A stretch of 17,251 nucleotides of DNA from Chromatiales bacterium (GTDB lineage Bacteria; Pseudomonadota; Gammaproteobacteria; Chromatiales; Chromatiaceae), in NCBI GenBank assembly GCA_024762485.1, contig JANTHH010000027.1:1-17251 (forward strand). The letters run 5' to 3'. Positions 1-6,052 of this stretch are shown piece by piece. The notes beneath the pieces are model-generated. The model was not told the origin of the DNA and made no database searches. It saw nothing but the letters and a program-made list of their open reading frames with translations. The first letter of the stretch is position 1. The number at the start of each line of letters is the position of its first letter. The translations under genes and the position numbers were made by a program.

Positions 1-243
1 GCGCGGGCACTGCTGTGCCAGCCGATCCGTCTCGTGCACGCACAGCCGCACCCGGTTGCGGTGATGTCCCACGCACAACTGTCGCAGATGCTGCAGGAAC
101 GCCGGGTCGTCGAACAGCCGGGTCTCGGCCCGGTGGAACAGCAGGTCGAGCTGGTGCCTGGCATGCCCAGCCAGTGTCAGCAGCAGATCGCGCAGGCCGT
201 CCCGGTCCCTGCTGACTTGCAATGTCGCCTTGGGGCTATGCAT
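1..243 (-). CDS. DUF7931-like protein, N-terminal part (cut by window edge)
   Basis: This partial gene runs off the left end of the window; 81 codons are visible from an ATG at 243. That ATG overlaps the stop codon of the upstream acetyltransferase gene by 8 bases, so translation is probably coupled. The visible protein opens MHSPKATLQVSRDRDGLRDL and continues with a helical stretch rich in Leu, Arg and His, then a segment reading RLFDDPAFLQHLRQL and RVRLCVHETDRL. From memory this pattern (an Arg/Leu helix, then 'D.peFl..lr.l', then 'rVri.vhd...l') resembles the DUF7931 domain that follows GNAT acetyltransferases in Pseudomonas and relatives, sometimes fused to them. Its biochemical function is unknown to me. 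The reading frame is well supported by the overlap; the family name is less certain. Confidence 0.6.
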   Translation of the reverse strand, partial: MHSPKATLQVSRDRDGLRDLLLTLAGHARHQLDLLFHRAETRLFDDPAFLQHLRQLCVGHHRNRVRLCVHETDRLAQQCPR

Positions 244-670
244 GCCGGTAGGTCATTCGGCGGTGGGGTATGCCGGCATCATCGAACAGCGGTCCTTGGC
301 TGTGAAAGCCGAGGCGCTCGTAGAAGCCGGTGGCATCCGCCTGGGCATTGAGCACGAAATGTTCGAGACCCTGGGATGCGCCCACCTGCAGGATCTGCTG
401 CAGCAACGCCGTGCCCACTCCGCGACTCCGCCAGGGCGCGAGAACCGCCATGCGACCGATATGCCCGTCGGGCAGCAATCGCACCGTGCCGATGGGGTTG
501 CCGGCGGCATCCTCGGCCAGCAGATGGGTGCAGGCGGCATCCGTGCCGTCCCACTCCAGCGCCAGTGGCACCCCCTGTTCGGCGACAAACACCGTCTCGC
601 GCACTGCGCGCAGGGATTCGCGGTCGTCGGGCCAGTGGGCCTGGCGAATGTGAAAATCAGTCTGCGTCAT
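236..670 (-). CDS. GNAT family N-acetyltransferase
   Basis: The product is a 144-residue single-domain GCN5-related N-acetyltransferase, which would transfer acetyl from acetyl-CoA to an amine; the substrate cannot be told from sequence. Visible features are the N-terminal helix region RAVRETVFVAEQGVPL, typical of this subgroup, the acetyl-CoA pyrophosphate-binding loop RSRGVG at residues 81-86 after strand IGRMAVL, and the motif B region NAQADATGFYERLGF with the usual Tyr at 117. Length is normal for the family. The start ATG at 670 lies inside the last codons of roxA (14-base overlap), and its own stop overlaps the next gene by 8 bases. The three genes therefore look like one translationally coupled unit. 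A GNAT next to the ribosomal oxygenase makes a ribosomal or protein substrate conceivable, but that is only inference. Confidence 0.85.
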   Translation of the reverse strand: MTQTDFHIRQAHWPDDRESLRAVRETVFVAEQGVPLALEWDGTDAACTHLLAEDAAGNPIGTVRLLPDGHIGRMAVLAPWRSRGVGTALLQQILQVGASQGLEHFVLNAQADATGFYERLGFHSQGPLFDDAGIPHRRMTYRHA

Positions 671-1829
671 CGGGGATCAGGGTGCCCTGGTTGAAGAGTT
701 CGCACAGCAGTTCGCTGCCGCCGGGGACCTTCAGCCAGGGTGCGTGTGGGACTTCCTCCAGCGGCCCCAGCAGGGTCAGCTGGCGGATGGCGTCGAGCAG
801 CGCCGGCGGCGCATCGAATGCCTGGCCGTCGGCGAACAGGACGAGCTGCCGCTCTGTGGGGCGGGCATAGGCCAGCCGGCTGTAGGGATGTCGCAACAGA
901 CGCTCCCCCGAGTCGAGCCGGCCGGCCAGGTCTTCCAGCGAAACCGGGCGGGCGGGGGGCTCGATCCAAAGGTGTGGTTTCGGTTCGGTCATCAGGCTGC
1001 CGAACCAGCGACTCTGCTCGGCAGAGTCCCGCTCCAGCACCGCGGCAAGCAGGTCGGTTGCGCGCGCCACGGCTTCCGGGGTGATCTCGCCACCAGGTTG
1101 ATCCGGGTCGAGGTGCGGGTCGGTATAGCGCAGGTCGTCATCGGCCTGGGCGGTGATCTGTTCGCACCAGCTGCTGGCCAGCTCTCGGGAACTGGGCGAG
1201 CGGAAACCAACCGAGCAGGTGATGCAGGGCCCCTCGGCCACGCCCCAGTGGGCGACGCCTGGCGGCAGGTAGAGCATGTCGCCAGGTGATAACAGCCATT
1301 CCTGTTCGGCCTCGAAACGATCGAGGATGCGCAACTGCGTGTCGGGAAGGAGGTCCGCCTCGGTGGTGGTGGCGCTGCTGATACGCCAGCGACGCTGTCC
1401 TGCGGTCTGGATCAGAAAGACGTCGTAGGCATCGGTGTGCGGTCCCACCGAGCCACCGTCAGCGGCATAACTGGCCATGATGTCGTCGATGCGCCAGCGG
1501 GGCAGGAAGTCGAAGGGCTTCAGCAGCTGCGCGACCGACTCCAGGTGTTTGTCCACGTCCTGCACCAGCAGGGTCCAGTGGCTGTCGGGGAGGGCGGCGA
1601 AGTCGGCCTCGTCAAAGGGTCCCTGGCGCAATTCCCAGGGGCTGTTTCCGTGCTCCAGCACCAGCCGGGATTCCACCTCCTCCTCGCAGGCCAGACCGGC
1701 GAGCACTTCCGCTGTCACCGGGTCGATGTTTGCCGGGAGTGCGCCGCGCATCAGCAGGGGGCGTTGTTGCCAGTATTCGGCGAGAAATTCCTCGGCATCG
1801 AGGTCGTCGGGGAAGCGCAGCTGCAGCAT
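657..1829 (-). CDS. roxA: RoxA-type ribosomal protein uL16 arginine hydroxylase (JmjC/cupin 2-oxoglutarate oxygenase)
   Basis: The product is a 390-residue YcfD/RoxA homologue. The E. coli enzyme is an Fe(II)/2-oxoglutarate oxygenase that hydroxylates Arg81 of ribosomal protein L16. The iron ligands are visible: the HxD motif in GPHTDAYDVF (His131, Asp133) and the distal His194 in PPGVAHWG, on a cupin core at about residues 100-210. The N-terminus (FLAEYWQQRPLLMRGALP) and RWRIDDIMASYAADGGSVGP match the family closely. The C-terminal dimerisation and winged-helix part follows. Length is close to the E. coli protein (about 373). I chose the ATG at 1829 because the protein begins there like its homologues. 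An in-frame ATG at 1928 would put the extra N-terminus across a transcription terminator hairpin. The Shine-Dalgarno sequence is weak. It is first in a coupled set with the GNAT and DUF7931-like genes. Confidence 0.92.
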   Translation of the reverse strand: MLQLRFPDDLDAEEFLAEYWQQRPLLMRGALPANIDPVTAEVLAGLACEEEVESRLVLEHGNSPWELRQGPFDEADFAALPDSHWTLLVQDVDKHLESVAQLLKPFDFLPRWRIDDIMASYAADGGSVGPHTDAYDVFLIQTAGQRRWRISSATTTEADLLPDTQLRILDRFEAEQEWLLSPGDMLYLPPGVAHWGVAEGPCITCSVGFRSPSSRELASSWCEQITAQADDDLRYTDPHLDPDQPGGEITPEAVARATDLLAAVLERDSAEQSRWFGSLMTEPKPHLWIEPPARPVSLEDLAGRLDSGERLLRHPYSRLAYARPTERQLVLFADGQAFDAPPALLDAIRQLTLLGPLEEVPHAPWLKVPGGSELLCELFNQGTLIPDDAD

Positions 1830-1878
1830 GATGGATCCGGGTGTGGCTCTCAGGCCAGTGTAGCGGGTGTCTGCAGGC

Positions 1879-1921
1879 AAAAAAAACCCGTATCGCCTAG
1901 CTGGGGATAAGGCGATACGGG
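1879..1921 (-). terminator. Intrinsic terminator pointing towards roxA
   Basis: A 12-bp perfect stem (1887-1898 pairing with 1910-1921; arm CCCGTATCGCCT on the plus strand) with an 11-base loop is followed, on the minus strand, by eight consecutive T residues (positions 1886-1879). This is a textbook rho-independent terminator for minus-strand transcription. There is no T-run on the plus side, so it is one-directional. No minus-strand gene lies immediately upstream of it: ompA is on the other strand, and purB is already closed off by the terminator at 3009-3040. It must therefore end either a short noncoding RNA or a roxA leader. Confidence 0.85.
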
Positions 1922-2100
1922 CATCCACACTGAGTCAGAATCCGCAACGGTTGTCCGACAACCGAAGGGTGACTCTCAACGGGTCGGGAGAGAGTATGAG
2001 GCACCGGATTCCCCCTGCCTGTGCGGCTGATCACAAATCGGACAGGGCCGATTCCGTTGCGGTTCGCCGTCCGGTCCGTTATCTGGCATGCCCCGTTGGA
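1879..2100 (-). ncRNA. Candidate structured RNA or roxA attenuator leader in the roxA-ompA gap
   Basis: This gap has no convincing gene on either strand but holds ordered inverted repeats. Reading the minus strand, these are a stem of GTCCG with CGGAC (2069-2073 with 2039-2043, plus an inner GCC/GGC pair), then a nested hairpin with outer arms 1932-1937/1970-1975 (GAGTCA/TGACTC) around inner arms 1948-1955/1957-1964 (CGGTTGTC/GACAACCG), then the terminator at 1879-1921. A string of stems ending in a terminator is the layout of an independent small RNA or of a transcription-attenuated leader. It does not match tmRNA, SRP RNA, 6S, RNase P or the common riboswitch consensus sequences I know. The 5' end is a guess, placed at the AT-rich stretch near 2100-2150. 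The 1948-1964 repeat could instead be a protein-binding operator. Confidence 0.35.
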
Positions 2101-2150
2101 TCACATAATGAATTAATATACTTCGTTGGGTGAAATGATATATATTCGCC
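2096..2150 (+). promoter_or_regulatory. AT-rich promoter region of the OmpA-like gene
   Basis: This is the only clearly AT-rich stretch in the roxA-ompA gap. It contains TTGGAT (2096-2101) with TATACT (2117-2122) at a short 15-base spacing, and a second good -10-like hexamer TATATT at 2141-2146 without an obvious -35. The exact promoter cannot be fixed by eye. The same stretch could drive minus-strand transcription towards roxA. Confidence 0.35.
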
Positions 2151-2175
2151 GGCATTCCCGGGCTTTCGATGCCGG
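2149..2175 (+). promoter_or_regulatory. Hairpin in the 5' untranslated region of the OmpA-like gene
   Basis: CCGGCAT (2149-2155) and ATGCCGG (2169-2175) form a perfect 7-bp stem with a 13-base loop, about 50 bases upstream of the start codon. Stem-loops near the 5' end of ompA-type mRNAs are known to stabilise the message, and a similar role is plausible here. No T-run follows, so it is not a terminator. Confidence 0.4.
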
Positions 2176-2224
2176 GACGATAGCGCAACACCATCTTTCT
2201 CCTATTGGATCAGGGGTAAAAACA

Positions 2225-2965
2225 ATGAACATGGTCAAGAACAAACTCGCCGCAGCCACGGCTGCACTGTCACTGGGCCTGGGGCTGGCCTCCATCCCCG
2301 CCGCCAATGCCGGTTACGTCACTGACTCCCAGGGTCAGGTTGTCCGCAACGCCTATGGCGAGTGCTGGCAGGCGGCAGGCGGCATGGACGCGATGCTCCC
2401 CGAATGCGGCGACGTGGTGCCGGTGAAGGAAGAACCCGATTCGGATGGTGACGGCGTGGTCGACAGCAAGGATGCCTGCCCGGGCACACCTGCCGGCATC
2501 AGTGTCGATGCCAGGGGCTGCCCGCTGGATTCGGATGGCGATGGCGTCACCGACGACAAGGACAAGTGCCCCGGTACCACCGCTGGTGCGAAAGTGAATG
2601 CCGAAGGTTGCGAGATCATCGCCAACGTGACCCTGGACGTGATCGGTGGCGAGTTCGACTTCAACAGCGCCGATCTGAAGCCGGGTGCCAAGGCGGCACT
2701 GGATGACATCGCTGCCAAGCTGCTGGCCAGCCCGGGTGAAGAGCAGATCGAAGTGATCGGCTACACCGACAGTTCGGGTGCCGAGGCCTATAACCTGGTG
2801 CTCTCCGAGCGCCGCGCACAGGCTGCAGCCGACTACCTGATCTCCAAGGGGATCGATGCGGCAAGCATCACCGTCATCGGCAAGGGCGAGAGCAATCCCA
2901 TCGCGGACAACAGCACCCGCGAGGGTCGTGCCAAGAACCGTCGTGTCGAGATCAGGGCTCACTGA
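2225..2965 (+). CDS. OmpA-like outer membrane/periplasmic protein with TSP3 calcium-binding repeats
   Basis: The product is 246 residues. A Sec signal peptide (MNMVKNKLAAATAALSLGLG, cleavage probably after AANA at 29) leads into a short linker containing YGECW and two Cys. Two thrombospondin type 3 repeats follow, DSDGDGVVDSKDACPGT (72-88) and DSDGDGVTDDKDKCPGT (102-118), with Asp-rich calcium loops and Cys85/Cys99 and Cys115/Cys129 as likely disulfides. A C-terminal OmpA domain (about 135-246) binds peptidoglycan: FDFNSADL, then GYTDSSG with Asp182 and LSERRAQ with Arg196, matching the diaminopimelate-binding Asp/Arg of E. coli OmpA, then NRRVEI. There is no beta-barrel domain, so it is a small barrel-less type. 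The ATG at 2225 follows GGGG with suitable spacing, and an upstream in-frame start at 2126 would spoil the signal peptide. It is transcribed alone, opposite to its neighbours. Confidence 0.92.
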   Translation: MNMVKNKLAAATAALSLGLGLASIPAANAGYVTDSQGQVVRNAYGECWQAAGGMDAMLPECGDVVPVKEEPDSDGDGVVDSKDACPGTPAGISVDARGCPLDSDGDGVTDDKDKCPGTTAGAKVNAEGCEIIANVTLDVIGGEFDFNSADLKPGAKAALDDIAAKLLASPGEEQIEVIGYTDSSGAEAYNLVLSERRAQAAADYLISKGIDAASITVIGKGESNPIADNSTREGRAKNRRVEIRAH

Positions 2966-2983
2966 TCGCTGATCGTCACGGTC

Positions 2984-3004
2984 ACGGGCCGCATTACGGC
3001 CCGT
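2984..3004 (+). other. Stem-loop after the OmpA-like gene
   Basis: ACGGGCCG (2984-2991) pairs perfectly with CGGCCCGT (2997-3004) around a 5-base loop. It has no T-run and sits just before the true terminator. It probably protects the mRNA 3' end or assists termination. Confidence 0.5.
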
Positions 3005-3008
3005 AATG

Positions 3009-3040
3009 AAAAAGGCCACGCAGTTGCGTGGCCTTTTTTT
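3009..3040. terminator. Bidirectional terminator between the OmpA-like gene and purB
   Basis: GGCCACGC (3014-3021), loop AGTT, GCGTGGCC (3026-3033), then seven T on the right and five A on the left. It can end transcription from both sides, which suits the convergent OmpA-like gene and purB. Confidence 0.93.
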
Positions 3041-3068
3041 GTGCTCGTGCCCTCTGACGGCGGTTCGA

Positions 3069-4436
3069 TCAGATCCGTCTCGCCTGCTCTGTGGCGTTGC
3101 CGATGTAACTGGCCGGCGTCATGGCCTTGAGCTCCGCCTTGGCGGCATCCGGCAGGTCCAGGCCGTCGATGAAGGCCTGCATCCCGGCCTGGTCGACCCG
3201 CTGGCCACGGGTAAGCTCCTTCAGTTTCTCGTAGGGCTTGTCGATGCCGTAGCGCCGCATCACCGTCTGGATCGGTTCGGCAAGCACCTCCCAGTTGTCG
3301 TTCAGATCCTCCAGCAGGCGGGTCTCGTTGGCCTCGAGCTTGGCGACGCCGCGCATGGCGGAGTTGAGGGCGATCAGGGTGTAGGCGACGCCCACACCCA
3401 TGTTGCGCAGCACGGTGGAATCGGTGAGGTCGCGCTGCCAGCGCGAGACTGGCAATTTCTGTGCGAGATGGCCGAACAGGGCGTTGGCCAGCCCGAGATT
3501 GCCCTCGGCATTCTCGAAATCGATCGGGTTGACCTTGTGCGGCATGGTGGATGAACCAATCTCGCCGGCGACGGTTTTCTGCTTGAAGTATCCCACCGAG
3601 ATATAGCCCCAGACATCGCGGCAGAAGTCGATGAGGATGTTGTTGAAACGGGCCAACGCGTCGAACAGCTCCGCCATGTAGTCATGGGGCTCGATCTGGA
3701 TGGTGTAGGGATTCCACGTCAGTCCCAGTGACTCGACGAAGGCCTGACCGTGCGCCGGCCAGTCGACCTCGGGGTAGGCGGCGAGGTGCGCGTTGAAATT
3801 GCCCACCGCGCCATTGATCTTGCCCAGCAGTTCGACCTGGGCCACCTCCTCGCGCTGGCGTCTCAGCCGGTGCACCACGTTGGCGATCTCCTTGCCGAGT
3901 GTGGTGGGGGAGGCGGGCTGGCCATGGGTACGCGACAGCATGGGCTTGTCGGCATGCTCATGGGCGAGGTGACGCAGATCGGCGATCAGCGCATCCATCT
4001 GCGGCAGCAGCACCTGGCCGCGGCCCTCCTTCAGCATCAAGCCGTGCGACAGATTGTTGATGTCTTCCGAGGTGCAGGCGAAGTGGATGAACTCGCTCAC
4101 CGCCTCCAGTTCGGCGTTGCCGGCGATGCGCTCCTTCAGGAAATACTCCACCGCCTTGACGTCGTGGTTGGTGGTGCTCTCGATCTTCTTGACCCGCTGC
4201 GCATCGGCCTCGCTGAAATTGGCGGCGATGTCGTCGAGCGTTTTGCGAGCATGCCCGGAAAGCGGCGGCACCTCGCCAATCCCGGGGTTGTCTGCCAGCG
4301 ACTGCAGCCAGCGAATCTCCACCAGCACCCGGTGGCGGATCAGTCCGTACTCGCTGAAGATGGCGCGCAGCGCAGCGGTCTTGCCGGCATAGCGGCCATC
4401 GATGGGTGAAACGGCGGTCAGTGGGCTGAGTTCCAT
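3069..4436 (-). CDS. purB: Adenylosuccinate lyase
   Basis: PurB catalyses two fumarate-releasing steps in purine synthesis: SAICAR to AICAR, and adenylosuccinate to AMP. The 455-residue protein is almost exactly the length of E. coli PurB (456). The fumarase/aspartase superfamily signature SSTMPHKVNPIDFENAEG is at 295-312, with the catalytic loop serine at 295. The general-acid histidine is His171 in SRTHGQPASP, and TNHDVKAVEYFLK (89-101) is another conserved active-site segment. The start ATG at 4436 gives the family-typical MELSPLTAVSPIDGRY opening, preceded by GAGG. It is not overlapped by the upstream CBS gene and has its own -10 box. In many gammaproteobacteria purB and roxA are close neighbours; here an oppositely oriented OmpA-like gene lies between them. 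Confidence 0.97.
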   Translation of the reverse strand: MELSPLTAVSPIDGRYAGKTAALRAIFSEYGLIRHRVLVEIRWLQSLADNPGIGEVPPLSGHARKTLDDIAANFSEADAQRVKKIESTTNHDVKAVEYFLKERIAGNAELEAVSEFIHFACTSEDINNLSHGLMLKEGRGQVLLPQMDALIADLRHLAHEHADKPMLSRTHGQPASPTTLGKEIANVVHRLRRQREEVAQVELLGKINGAVGNFNAHLAAYPEVDWPAHGQAFVESLGLTWNPYTIQIEPHDYMAELFDALARFNNILIDFCRDVWGYISVGYFKQKTVAGEIGSSTMPHKVNPIDFENAEGNLGLANALFGHLAQKLPVSRWQRDLTDSTVLRNMGVGVAYTLIALNSAMRGVAKLEANETRLLEDLNDNWEVLAEPIQTVMRRYGIDKPYEKLKELTRGQRVDQAGMQAFIDGLDLPDAAKAELKAMTPASYIGNATEQARRI

Positions 4437-4467
4437 GGGTCGGGGCCTCGGATCGGAAAAGCCGCCG

Positions 4468-4497
4468 ATTATACCCGCTGGGCAGGGCGGCTGAAAA
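4468..4497 (-). promoter_or_regulatory. Promoter of purB
   Basis: Reading the minus strand, TTTTCA (4497-4492) is followed after 18 bases by a perfect -10 hexamer TATAAT (4473-4468). The transcript would begin near 4461 and leave a short leader of about 25 bases. I do not see a clear PurR operator. Confidence 0.65.
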
Positions 4498-4509
4498 AAC
4501 GGCGCCGGG

Positions 4510-4914
4510 CTAGAGGCGCGCGACCAGCCCGTTGAGCACGATGTCGGTGAAGCTGACGATGCCGACGATCTGGCCGTTGTCGATCACCGGCGCACGGGTG
4601 AGGCCGAAGTTCTCGAACAGCCGGGCGCAATAGCGGATGTCCATGTCCGGCGTCACCGAGATGACGGGCTTGCTCATGATCTCGTAGATGTTGACCCGTT
4701 GCGGCGCCCGGTCCTTGGCCAGCACCTCCTTGGCGATGTCGGACAGCAGCACGATGCCGTACTCGTCGTTTTCATCCCGCTTGTCGACGATCAGGGTCTT
4801 GGTCTCGGTGTGCTTCATCTTTTTCAGGGCATCGGTGACGGTGTCCATGCCGTCGACCATGTCGAACTGCTCCTTCATGACCTCGCGGACACGTATCAGT
4901 TTTGCTGCGCTCAT
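4510..4914 (-). CDS. CBS-pair domain protein
   Basis: This is a small 134-residue cytosolic protein made of two CBS motifs (roughly 8-65 and 75-130) that together form one Bateman module. Such modules usually bind AMP, ATP or other adenine nucleotides and regulate a partner. The first half contains VREVMKEQFDMVDGMDTVTDAL and YGIVLLSDIAKEVL, and the second YEIMSKPVISVTPDMDIRYC and VGIVSFTDIVLNGL; the G-I-V-x(2)-[ST]-D-I pattern in both halves is diagnostic. I chose the ATG at 4914, which overlaps the stop of the P-II-like gene as ATGA and follows a strong GGAGGAGGAG; an in-frame ATG at 4938 would lie within that upstream gene. As last gene of the DUF1538 operon, it probably senses adenylate charge or a related ligand for the membrane proteins. 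No catalytic domain is present. Confidence 0.88.
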   Translation of the reverse strand: MSAAKLIRVREVMKEQFDMVDGMDTVTDALKKMKHTETKTLIVDKRDENDEYGIVLLSDIAKEVLAKDRAPQRVNIYEIMSKPVISVTPDMDIRYCARLFENFGLTRAPVIDNGQIVGIVSFTDIVLNGLVARL

Positions 4915-5261
4915 AGCTCCTCCTCCACCAGGGGGCATAGTGTGGCGACCTGCTGAGTGACACCGACGGCGTCCTCGACATCGATCTGGATGGCGATCCC
5001 GGAGCCGGGGTCCTCCTCGAATTTTCCCGCGGCGGCGATGGTCTCGAGGATCTCGCGGCTGAGATGCTCCTCCACCAGGAACAGCAGCACGTCGCGCTGG
5101 GTTTCCAGGGTCAGGCCGAAGAAGGTTTTCGACACCTTCAGTCCCTCGCCGCGGGCGTGGTTGATGACAGTCGCGCCGGTTGCGCCGGCCTCGCGTGCGG
5201 CCTTCATCACCCTGTCGGTCTTGTCATCCTGAACGAAGGCGACGATCAGTTTGAAGTGCAT
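4911..5261 (-). CDS. P-II-like regulatory protein
   Basis: The 116-residue product has the P-II (GlnB/GlnK-like) ferredoxin-like fold. It starts with strand MHFKLIVAFV followed by a helix with DRVMKAAREAGATGATVINHARGEG, then a T-loop-position segment, then FLVEEHLSREILETIAAAGK, and ends with GSGIAIQIDVEDAVGV, which corresponds to the GDGKIF...DV strand of GlnB. Classical P-II proteins are trimers that bind ATP/ADP and 2-oxoglutarate. The T-loop here (about 37-55) is divergent and lacks the uridylylated Tyr51 context, so this is probably not a canonical nitrogen regulator but a transporter-associated P-II paralogue. Its ATG overlaps the TGA of the upstream DUF1538 gene by one base, and its own stop overlaps the CBS gene start. 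The C-terminal Glu-rich tail EEEL is encoded by the Shine-Dalgarno stretch of the next gene. Confidence 0.82.
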   Translation of the reverse strand: MHFKLIVAFVQDDKTDRVMKAAREAGATGATVINHARGEGLKVSKTFFGLTLETQRDVLLFLVEEHLSREILETIAAAGKFEEDPGSGIAIQIDVEDAVGVTQQVATLCPLVEEEL

Positions 5262-6052
5262 CAGGAATTCTCCTCGGCAGGGTGATTACGCCGAGCCCAC
5301 CAGGCGGACAACTGGGCATAGGCCATCACCGTGATAATGGGAAACAGGCTGGCAAAGGCGATCAGGCCAAAGCCATCGAGCATCGGGCTGCGGCCGGGGA
5401 CGGTACTCGCCAGGCCGAGGCCCAGCGCCGCCACCAGCGGCACGGTCACCGTCGATGTCGTCACCCCGCCGGAATCATAGGCGAGTGCGATGATCGTCTT
5501 CGGTGCAAAGAAGGTCTGGATGACTACCACGACGTAGCCGGTGATGATGTACCAGTGCAGCGGTGTGCCGCTGACAATGCGGTAGGTTCCCAGCGCGATG
5601 CCGATGGCGACGCCGATGGCAACCGCCACCCGCAGGCCCCAGACACCGATGGCACCGCCCGAGACCTCGCTGGCCTTGATCGCCACCGCCAGCAGCGAAG
5701 GCTCGGCGATGGTAGTGGAAAAGCCGATGGCGAAAGCGAAGAAATACACCCACTTGTAGTCCCACCAGTGCAGCTGCACCAGCGCCAGCGCCGACTCGGC
5801 ACCGGCGATGAAGACGGGATCGGTGAGCTGGTGAGCCATCAGGCGACCGAGCGGGAACAGCGCCATCTCCAGTCCCTCGAGGAAGAAGGCCAGCCCCAGC
5901 AGGACGTAGAAGAAACCGAGCAGGACCTGCCTGAGGTGTGGCACGGCCCGTCGCAGCACGACGATCTGGAAGCCGAACAGGATGGCCGCGATGGGCAGCA
6001 CATCGAGGATGGTCGCCAGGAAGGTCTGGCCCAGTTCGAACAGGCGCTCCAT
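5261..6052 (-). CDS. DUF1538 family integral membrane protein (second copy)
   Basis: This 263-residue polytopic inner-membrane protein has about six or seven hydrophobic segments. It carries the three DUF1538 hallmarks: GFSTTIAEPSL (110-120), AYDSGGVTTSTVTVPL (191-206) and GRSPMLDGFGLIAFASLFP (220-238). It is a paralogue of the gene directly upstream and overlaps it by one base (TGATG), so both halves are probably made in equal amounts and form one complex. I recall a Halomonas DUF1538 pair (UmpAB) reported as a two-component Na+/H+ antiporter; I could not verify this here. The conserved TTIAEP and DSGGVTTST motifs, with an acidic residue inside a membrane region, suit an ion-transport site. 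It differs from its partner by an extra segment near 75-100 and a charged C-terminal tail (WWARRNHPAEENS). Confidence 0.88.
   Translation of the reverse strand: MERLFELGQTFLATILDVLPIAAILFGFQIVVLRRAVPHLRQVLLGFFYVLLGLAFFLEGLEMALFPLGRLMAHQLTDPVFIAGAESALALVQLHWWDYKWVYFFAFAIGFSTTIAEPSLLAVAIKASEVSGGAIGVWGLRVAVAIGVAIGIALGTYRIVSGTPLHWYIITGYVVVVIQTFFAPKTIIALAYDSGGVTTSTVTVPLVAALGLGLASTVPGRSPMLDGFGLIAFASLFPIITVMAYAQLSAWWARRNHPAEENS

Noticed and set aside
1830..1928. Longer RoxA starting at 1928
   Set aside because: The extra coding stretch overlaps the terminator hairpin and T-run, and RoxA homologues begin at the ATG used.
1879..2100. Known RNA families (6S, SRP, tmRNA, RNase P, TPP, cobalamin and SAM riboswitches) as the identity of the structured gap
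   Set aside because: None of the conserved core sequences I know for these families appears on the minus strand.
1867..2133. A plus-strand open frame across the roxA-ompA gap
   Set aside because: It crosses the hairpins, has no Shine-Dalgarno sequence or recognisable domain, and its composition is not protein-like.
2270..3019. A 249-codon minus-strand frame opposite the OmpA-like gene
   Set aside because: The sense strand encodes an unmistakable signal peptide, TSP3 repeats and OmpA domain. The antisense frame has no family match.
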